Positions 58,501 to 64,000 of a stretch of 64,000 nucleotides of DNA are shown here, piece after piece. Source of the DNA: Symsagittifera roscoffensis. Its lineage: Eukaryota > Xenacoelomorpha > Acoela > Convolutidae. Every line of letters starts with the position of its first letter. Position 1 is the stretch's first letter. Under the pieces are notes generated by a model. It saw only the letters and a program-made list of their open reading frames with translations. It was not told the DNA's origin and made no database searches. The stretch is taken from positions 55,026,467 to 55,090,466 of the forward strand of contig NC_087068.1 of assembly GCF_963678635.1 (NCBI RefSeq). Reading direction: 5' to 3'. The position numbers and the translations under genes are program-made.

Positions 58501-61500
58501 TTTATTGAGACACTCTTCTTGCTACAACATAATATTGGCTAATAAATGTAGTTTGTACCAAGGTTTTGTTAAAGTAATAAAAACATTTGCTCATGCAATA
58601 TAAATTTTAACATCAAAAGTTAGATTTATTCTGATGAAAAGTCGTTGAACATAGTTCAAACTCTAATATAGGAGCTAACAGTTTTTTTATCAGAAAAATC
58701 CTAAAATTTATTCAAGCTCAAATTTGATTTTTGCTGTTTGAATCATAATTTTTGTTTTCTTATTTCAGTTCATTTCTTTTTTTTTAAAAAGAAGGCAAAC
58801 TCCACAATCAAATAGTAAATGGGTAAAAGTCACTAAAAACCTATTCGAATTCTTATTCGAAATTGGTGTTTAAATTTTCATCTGAGTTTTCTCATTTCGG
58901 ATTATAATAACCAAAAAAAAGTGTCAATCATAACTTGTTCTAGAATTTCAAAGAGCTTTAAGTTCATCTTTTTTTAAAACTTGAATATAAGAAATGTTTC
59001 CAAAGATAGGTTTTTTGATTGTTTTCCAACTGTCTGTTTTAAAATCGTATGTTTTCCTAGAAAGTGTGTTAACTATGACAAAACAAGTTTTTTTTTCTAT
59101 CAGGGCGAATCCTTGAAAGGTCTGACAGATGATTACAACACTGTGATATCCTATCAGACTATCGTTAGGCAAAAACCATTTTATAATTCCAAAGAATTGA
59201 ATTGTTCTTCTAGTTTTTCTCTGTGAGAACTCCTGAGATCTACGTAGATTTATGTTAGTCTGATCGACTCAGCGGTGTGCCGAAGGTTTGAACTCCAGTT
59301 ATAATTAAACAGTAATCAAAATAGACTTTTTTCTAGCCAGTTTTAAGCATAGACTGGGTCACTTGAAGACGGTTTTGATGGTATAAACGTTTAGTTTTGT
59401 TTTAGTTGGAACGACACAAGACCAAGTTCAGAACCTGTCGAATTTCATAAATGAAATAACTAATAGTAAAGTTTCGAAAAAAAATTTAAAGCTGAATCAG
59501 GAACTTTTAAGCGTTTCTATGATCGAGTGACCAGTTACTTAAAATTGAAAGTTAAAACTTTTCCTTGAATTTTAATTAACGAATTTTCCGGTGTTTTTGG
59601 GGAAAAAGTAGTCAGAATCTTAAGTTACTTCTAATTACCTCGAGATGGCTTGCAGAGCTCTTTTAGATACTGCATTAGATTTCTTACCAAATTGAAATTT
59701 TCACAGTTTTTTTTTTACAGAGCATCCACTTGGTTTTACAAATAAATACTCATTAACTGTCTTGAGCTCTAAAGCGCCGAAACTGCAAGTTTTAATCATC
59801 CTGTGCTTTCTTCTTGACAAAAAAAACCTTTTCAAAATGAAAAAAAAACATCCAACTTTGTTGAGGCTTTCGATTCTCTCATTTAATTTTGCTTAATACT
59901 TCAAACTTGTCCTCTTTTGTTTATGCAATTGCAAGAAAAACGATAGCAAATAACTAAAATGCTTCTTTCATTTTGATTGAAAAAAGCAAATAGTTTTTGC
60001 TTGTTCCTCTATGAACTAAAAATTATATAGATTTTTTTGGTAACCAAACAATTCATTAATAAACGGGATTGAGATGGTCTGGACCAGATGAGCCGGAGAT
60101 GTATGGAATGTGCGGAGGGACAATAATCAACAACACCCATGTTCTATCTGCAGCTCATTGCGTTAGAACCTACGACTGGCCACAGCAAAAAATGAGTAAA
60201 CTACAAAAAAAAAATTTAAAGATAATATCCGAAAAACTCAAAGTAATTTGGGGGTGGTTTTGGTTAAACAATCCAACATATGAATGGTGCTTTTGATCTC
60301 GGAAATCAATCGACAAATATGATAGAGTAAACAAGTTAACCGACATATTAAAGGAATGTAAGGGTCTAAACGTTTAATTAAACGCCAAGTTGATCCAAGG
60401 TTATAACTGAAATTTCTATTCATTGAAAAAAGCGGACAGATTAAATTATGTATTGGCTATAATTTTCGAACACGTAGGCGTTAGAGCCTACGACTGGCCA
60501 CAGAAACGTTCGAACACACGAATTGAAAAGTGAATCAGTTGTTCTGTTTTAGTTTGGGTGTCCCCTCATCTCATAAAACTGTACTCAGGTATGGACCATG
60601 TAATCTCTAATACTTCATATCTGATAAAAAAAAACATTTTGATTTTGGAAAAAAAATTATGCTCTTCCAAAAAGAAATAGAAGCCGATGACTGCGGAAGT
60701 TGCCAGAAAATGTGCTACTGCGCCTGCTAACAAATCTATTTTGCTAACAAATCTATTTTGCTAACATGTCTTGATTTTAGTTACATGCCTAACAAAAACA
60801 AACAAGACTGCTCGTATCAGGGGGAAGCCCTGAATGTTCCGACTGCCTTTTAAGGCTTATGGAGCAGTAATAATATAAAAAAACAATGTAACAAAAAAAT
60901 TTTTTTTTTCTCTGAAATTTGAAATTTTGTACAAAAATCATCCCCCCACACGCCATTTAAAGTACAAAAAGAGAGATTTAGGTCCTTGTAACAAATCAAT
61001 TTTGGCAAACAAGCTTCTTTCAACCAATTTGGAACGATTTATAAGACGAATTAAATCTCCGCTTACGCGTTAATAGCGCGAATTATATCGCGCGTTAATT
61101 GTCCCAAATTGGTCAAAATGGCCAAAATTGCAATCTTTAAACCCTCGTAACTTTACAAAAAATGATCACAGGTGAAATATCTTTTCAAATTTAAGCTCAG
61201 GATAACAATACCTCTTGAATGATATTTAAAAAATTCCGTCAAAACGGCTAGTTAAAAAGTCGAAATTTGTCTGAAAAAAAAACCCACCCGAGCACCAATA
61301 TTCCGTTACTTTCGTATCGAAAGTCGGAACAATGAGACTTCAGTTATCTACTGCTACAGCTACGTCCTAGCAGTAAAGAGAAAAGAACAATATGTTCAGA
61401 AGAGAAAAAATTAATATCTGGAACATGATCAATTTATTACAACAACGGTTCTAGTTTTTTGTATCATCAAAAACACAAAACGCCGAAGTGAAAAGAAACA

Positions 61501-63050
61501 ATTGATTTTTCTTTTTTCTCAATTTCAAAAAAACTTTCGATATATTTGGCAGTTTGGTAGATTCTCTTTCTCATCTTTTAGCATGCGAATTGCCTTTTTG
61601 AGAAACTTTTTGTTCGGAATCCAAATAACGAACGTGGTTAACAAAGTATTATGGTTCTAGTATGATAACACAAAATTTTGATAACACATCATAATTAAAG
61701 TTGCGCAAAAAAAATCACGCACTGCTCAGTAACAATAATAATCTCAATAATATAAATAAAAATCATAATATTAATAATCGTAATGATAATCATAATCATA
61801 ATAAAACTAATAATGTTAATAATAATCATAAAATTAATAATTATAATAATCACAATAACATTCATCATAATAATCATAATAATAATCATAATAATCATAA
61901 GAATAGTAACATTTATTTTAAGAATAATAATAATAATAAGACTGCTCCATACAGGGCGAAGCCCTGAATATTCCGACTGCCGTTTAAGCTCTAGAAGCAG
62001 TAATAACATGAAAAAACTAAATGTAAAAAGTAATTAAAATGAACAACATTTTGTTGGAAAAAATTGAGATATTTATTGTGAAAATCATCCCTCCACACGC
62101 TATATTAAGTACAAGTAATAAATTTCGCTCCTTGTAACAAATCAATCATGGCATATAAGCTTCCTTGAACCATTTTGGAACAATTTCTAAGACGGATTAA
62201 ATCTCACTTACGCGTTAATAGCACGAAATATACCGCGCGTTAATTGTCCCAAAATGGCCAAAATGCCAATATTTAAACCCGCATAACTTTACGAAAATTG
62301 ATCACAGGAAAAATATCTCATCAAATTTAAGCTCAGGACAACAATACCTTTTGAATGATTTTAAAAAAATTCCGTCAAAAACGGCTAGTTAAAAAGTCGA
62401 AATTTTTCTGAAGAAAAAAAAACCCACCCCGAGCACAAATATTCCGTTACTTTTGTATCGAAAGTCGGAACAATAATAATCATAATAAAAAATTGCCTCC
62501 GAAACATATCTATCATTTCATCGCTTTTTATAGATTCTTTTTACAAAATGCAAGTCACTTTGGTGGATCGCCATTAGACAATTAATTTCATTTTTAGAGA
62601 GAATCTGATTTAAAAACTAACTTTAGATCAATCTAAATTAAAAGTTTGCGCCGATTTTTAACGTAACTGCGAGTTTCTCCATTTTTCTTTCCAAACAATT
62701 GTTATTTAATTGACTTCTTGAAGTATTTTGTTTCTTTTTTTAACCTTGTAAGACTCCTCGCTACATCATAAAGTTGATGATAATGGGAGCCGTTGGGAAG
62801 AGGAAAAGAAATTTCTTAATTAGTAAAAACGATAGCGTAAAATTTTTAGGAGGTTGAAATCTTAATTTCGTTTTCAGGCAGTTTAACTGCTAGATTGGAC
62901 GACGAAACAGATCACGCGCAAAAACACGACGTCAAGTTCTACTACAAACCAAGCGTCAATGACGACAATATAGAAACCCGCGGATTTGACATTGTTGTGC
63001 TGGTACTAGAGAAAAGTATTGTCTTCGATGCATACAGACAGTCTTTGAAG
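52484..63050 (+). CDS. Secreted S1 (trypsin-like) serine protease, 5' part
   Basis: Four exons: 52484-52580, 53543-53609, 60074-60195, 62878-63050, with phases 1, 2 and 1 at the joins agreeing exactly. Exon 1 codes for a hydrophobic signal peptide. Exon 2 carries FVLGGREVKNASAYPFYVHM, equal to the IVGG start of mature S1 proteases. Exon 3 carries CGGTIINNTHVLSAAHC with the catalytic His. Exon 4 carries GFDIVVLVLEKSIVF with the catalytic Asp. The Ser/GDSGGP exon must lie past 64000. The residue before FVLGG is Glu rather than the usual Arg/Lys, so activation by trypsin-like cleavage there is doubtful. The enzyme should be secreted and cut proteins outside the cell; specificity cannot be told without the S1 pocket. 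Confidence 0.9.
52985..53530. repeat. Fold-back repeat beside protease exon 2
   Basis: 53014-53240 and 53303-53510 are approximate reverse complements: CCGGGTCTGAAAATGCCAGTTT (near 53157) pairs with 53303-53324, and AATGCCTATTTTCAATGTCC with the segment near 53470-53500. The 90-codon frame at 53341 is mostly this repeat run into exon 2. Confidence 0.75.
53543..53609 (+). CDS. Protease exon 2, N-terminus of mature chain
   Basis: Acceptor ATTTTGCAG, 67 bases, donor GTGAGT. Codes for the LGG motif and first beta strand. The sequence just left of it belongs to a fold-back repeat. Confidence 0.85.
54035..54795. repeat. Second fold-back repeat of the same family
   Basis: CTCTAAAGTGCCTGTTTCCA (about 54053) is matched in reverse by the segment at 54706-54744, and CCGGGTCTGAAAATGCC (54368) by 54580-54600. 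Half copies lie near 52615-52760 and 53800-53900. Confidence 0.72.
55645..56190. repeat. Direct repeat flanking a Ty3/Gypsy remnant, left copy
   Basis: Same-strand relative of 58488-59008. Shared landmarks in order: TTTGTACCAAGGTTTTGTTA, TTTTAACATCAAAAGTTAGA, CCTAAAATTTATTCAAGCTC, GAAGGCAAACTCCACAATCA, CTTGTTCTAGAATTTC-like end. It lacks clear TG...CA ends, so it is not a convincing LTR. Confidence 0.78.
57791..58000 (-). pseudogene. RT C-terminal (connection) fragment of Ty3/Gypsy type
   Basis: WLDHYLSEMGTTPKFTKTEA, then LNSPKSFKQLGSFYDSTNR and LSNFIPKAASI: this follows the FLGHxxSxxGIxPxxxKxxAI ... PxxxKxLRxFLGLxNYYRxFIPxxAxI pattern after the RT active site. The active site itself is missing. 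Confidence 0.78.
58080..58459 (-). pseudogene. Gag-like fragment, one frameshift
   Basis: ERNKLLARIQEQGEVLEAFH followed, after a shift near 58130, by LEDEIVRDLFILKIKN. The spacing and pattern equal the capsid-end motif of Ty3/Gypsy gag (RxxFxxRxQxxGExxxxFxxxL ... LxDxLxxGI). Confidence 0.7.
58488..59008. repeat. Direct repeat flanking a Ty3/Gypsy remnant, right copy
   Basis: Partner of 55645-56190; see there. The gag-like frame starts only about 30 bases inside it, leaving little room for a primer-binding site. Confidence 0.78.
59009..60073. other. Intron DNA without recognised content
   Basis: AT-rich; no supported exon or repeat boundary seen. Confidence 0.5.
60074..60195 (+). CDS. Protease exon 3, catalytic histidine
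   Basis: Acceptor ATTGAG (weak), 122 bases, donor GTAAAC. Reads WSGPDEPEMYGMCGG, then VLSAAHC with His and its disulfide partner Cys residues, ending TYDWPQQKM. Confidence 0.88.
60478..60503 (+). repeat. 26-base copy of the end of protease exon 3
   Basis: GCGTTAGAGCCTACGACTGG and six more bases repeat 60160-60185 of exon 3 with one mismatch, 318 bases downstream in the next intron. It codes for nothing on its own. The single change lets GTAGGC/GCCTAC form a small hairpin (60474-60491). Confidence 0.85.
60807..61333 (+). repeat. Hairpin-headed repeat, copy 4
   Basis: Full-length; head 60807-60868 with outer stem ACTGCTC/GAGCAGT and inner GCCTTTTAAGGC; ends AAGTCGGAACAAT. Same landmark order as copy 1. 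Confidence 0.86.
61725..61940. repeat. AATAATCAT-type microsatellite
   Basis: A degenerate run of AAT, CAT and ATAATC units. The same motif resumes after the element at 61941-62474, so that element appears inserted into the microsatellite. Long reading frames here in both strands are artefacts of the repeat. Confidence 0.88.
61941..62474 (+). repeat. Hairpin-headed repeat, copy 5, inside a microsatellite
   Basis: Starts ACTGCTCCATACAGGGCGAA, ends GTCGGAACAAT, then AATAATCATAATAA. The outer stem is kept as ACTGCT/AGCAGT despite changes next to it. Confidence 0.86.
62878..63050 (+). CDS. Protease exon 4, catalytic aspartate
   Basis: Acceptor CGTTTTCAG, 173 bases, donor GTAAAT. Reads SLTARLDDETDHAQKHDVKF, then RGFDIVVLVLE with the catalytic Asp, ending AYRQSLK. 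Confidence 0.85.
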
Positions 63051-63251
63051 GTAAATTGGGATATCTATAAATATTTCCCAGCCTCTTGCAAAATGTGGGA
63101 GGAAGGGATATTGTTTTTTTAGCACAAAAATCGCATAGGCTTAACCTTTGAATTATTATATTACAGTATTGGCAATTCGCTTCTAGGTACCAAAATTAGG
63201 TAATATTTAAAGAGATCCTTCAAATGTTACAAAAGAAAACATGGTCAATGT

Positions 63252-63675
63252 CAAGGGTGGATCTCTTGGATTTTCAAAATATTACAAAATTCTTGTCGAC
63301 CTTTTTTGTCAACCTTTTTTTGTCGACCAACCAAATTAATTTCTTGACTTCTCCCAAAGCACTAAAAAGACACTGTTTTGGCAAAATTTTCTGCGCCGTA
63401 GGCAAAACTTAAAAAAGGAGGCCAAAAAAGGCGTTTTTAGGCATTTTTTGGAATATTTTGTCCAAAAAATCGTCTTTTTTTTGGAGCGCGCTCCGCCCTC
63501 AAAATTTGTTTATATTGACGCCAAAGACGCTTTTAGAAAATTTTTAGGGTTAGTCACCAAAAAAGGATAACTCAAAATACTACAAAAGGAGGACCCTTTG
63601 GGTCGGCATGGGGCCGAATCCCTGAACAGAAAGCATCCGCCGACCCCACACCCCCTCCCCCTAAATCCGCCCATG
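63252..63675 (+). mobile_element. hAT-type MITE after protease exon 4
   Basis: Ends CAAGGGTGGATCTCTTGG and CCTAAATCCGCCCATG match those at 19096 with substitutions. Flanking 8-mers GTCAATGT and GTCAAGGC agree at 6 of 8, consistent with an aged target duplication. Inner landmarks TTGGGTCGGCATGGGGCCGA and GCGCGCTCCGCCCTC agree. Confidence 0.82.
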
Positions 63676-64000
63676 GTCAAGGCAGTGATTTTACAGTTAT
63701 ATTCGATTCTCCCAAAAAATATTCCCTTGTTTTTTGGCAAACGAGATGGGTTTGATCCAGAATTTAACTGACGCAGTCAGAATGCAGAATATTTACATTT
63801 CTCAGAGAGTAGAAAAATCGACAAATTCGACCAGCATGTCAAAATATTAATACTTATTTTTTTTCGACACTTGGTATCCTTGAATATATCTCGAATCTTG
63901 CCAATAATCCTCCCTATTAGACATTGGTGACTGTTTGAACCTTTTGCATGTAATATTTTTCACAAAACCATTTTTGCATAAAAAAGCCTTTCGAAAAACA

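Noticed and set aside
60807-60868. Hammerhead-type ribozyme in the repeat head
   Set aside because: A three-way fold is possible but the conserved CUGANGA and GAAA core is absent on either strand.
61695-62037. Asn- and Ile-rich frames on both strands
   Set aside because: They are translations of the AATAATCAT microsatellite.
63167-63186. Possible 20-base protease exon after TTACAG
   Set aside because: The residues do not fit the S1 sequence after the Asp strand and the exon is very short.
1-64000. CRISPR array, operons or other prokaryotic systems
   Set aside because: No regularly spaced short repeats; genes are intron-split with eukaryotic splice sites.

Overview
The window looks like intron-rich, AT-rich animal (metazoan) nuclear DNA, probably from an invertebrate. 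The reasons are a BEL/Pao retrotransposon (a group known from animals), a secreted trypsin-like protease gene and an EF-hand gene split by GT-AG introns with matching phases, and abundant small DNA-transposon repeats. No bacterial-style gene organisation is present and I cannot name the species.

Layout. 1-7749: a BEL/Pao LTR retrotransposon on the minus strand, running off the left edge. It has one LTR (7407-7749), a primer-binding site (7386-7403), a 1.5 kb leader holding three tandem hairpin modules, and a gag-pol frame open from 5860 to base 1 except for two TAA codons. A decayed tRNA-like sequence lies 20 bases beyond the LTR. 10075 to about 39300: a plus-strand gene of at least 15 exons for an acidic, coiled-coil protein. 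Its first six units are copies of one duplicated exon. Its introns hold a Ty3/Gypsy remnant, a hAT-type MITE with a perfect 8-bp target duplication, a decayed LINE (22260-25780), a 0.95 kb inverted-repeat element and G-rich repeats. 44996-47522: the last three exons of a minus-strand EF-hand protein; its 5' exon was not found. 52484 to beyond 63050: four plus-strand exons of a secreted S1 (trypsin-like) serine protease, covering signal peptide, N-terminal LGG motif, catalytic His and catalytic Asp. The Ser exon lies beyond the window. Its introns hold fold-back elements, a broken Ty3/Gypsy remnant and three copies of a 0.5 kb repeat headed by a hairpin (two) or lying nearby.

The three host genes show no obvious joint pathway; they are neighbours separated by transposon-rich DNA. 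The best candidates for something undescribed are the triplicated BEL/Pao leader hairpin, whose stem is kept by four compensated base changes while the loop stays exactly 57 nt, and the tandem array of acidic exons, five alive and one dead. Exon calls rest on reading frame, splice sites and phase agreement only; no transcript or database evidence was available.
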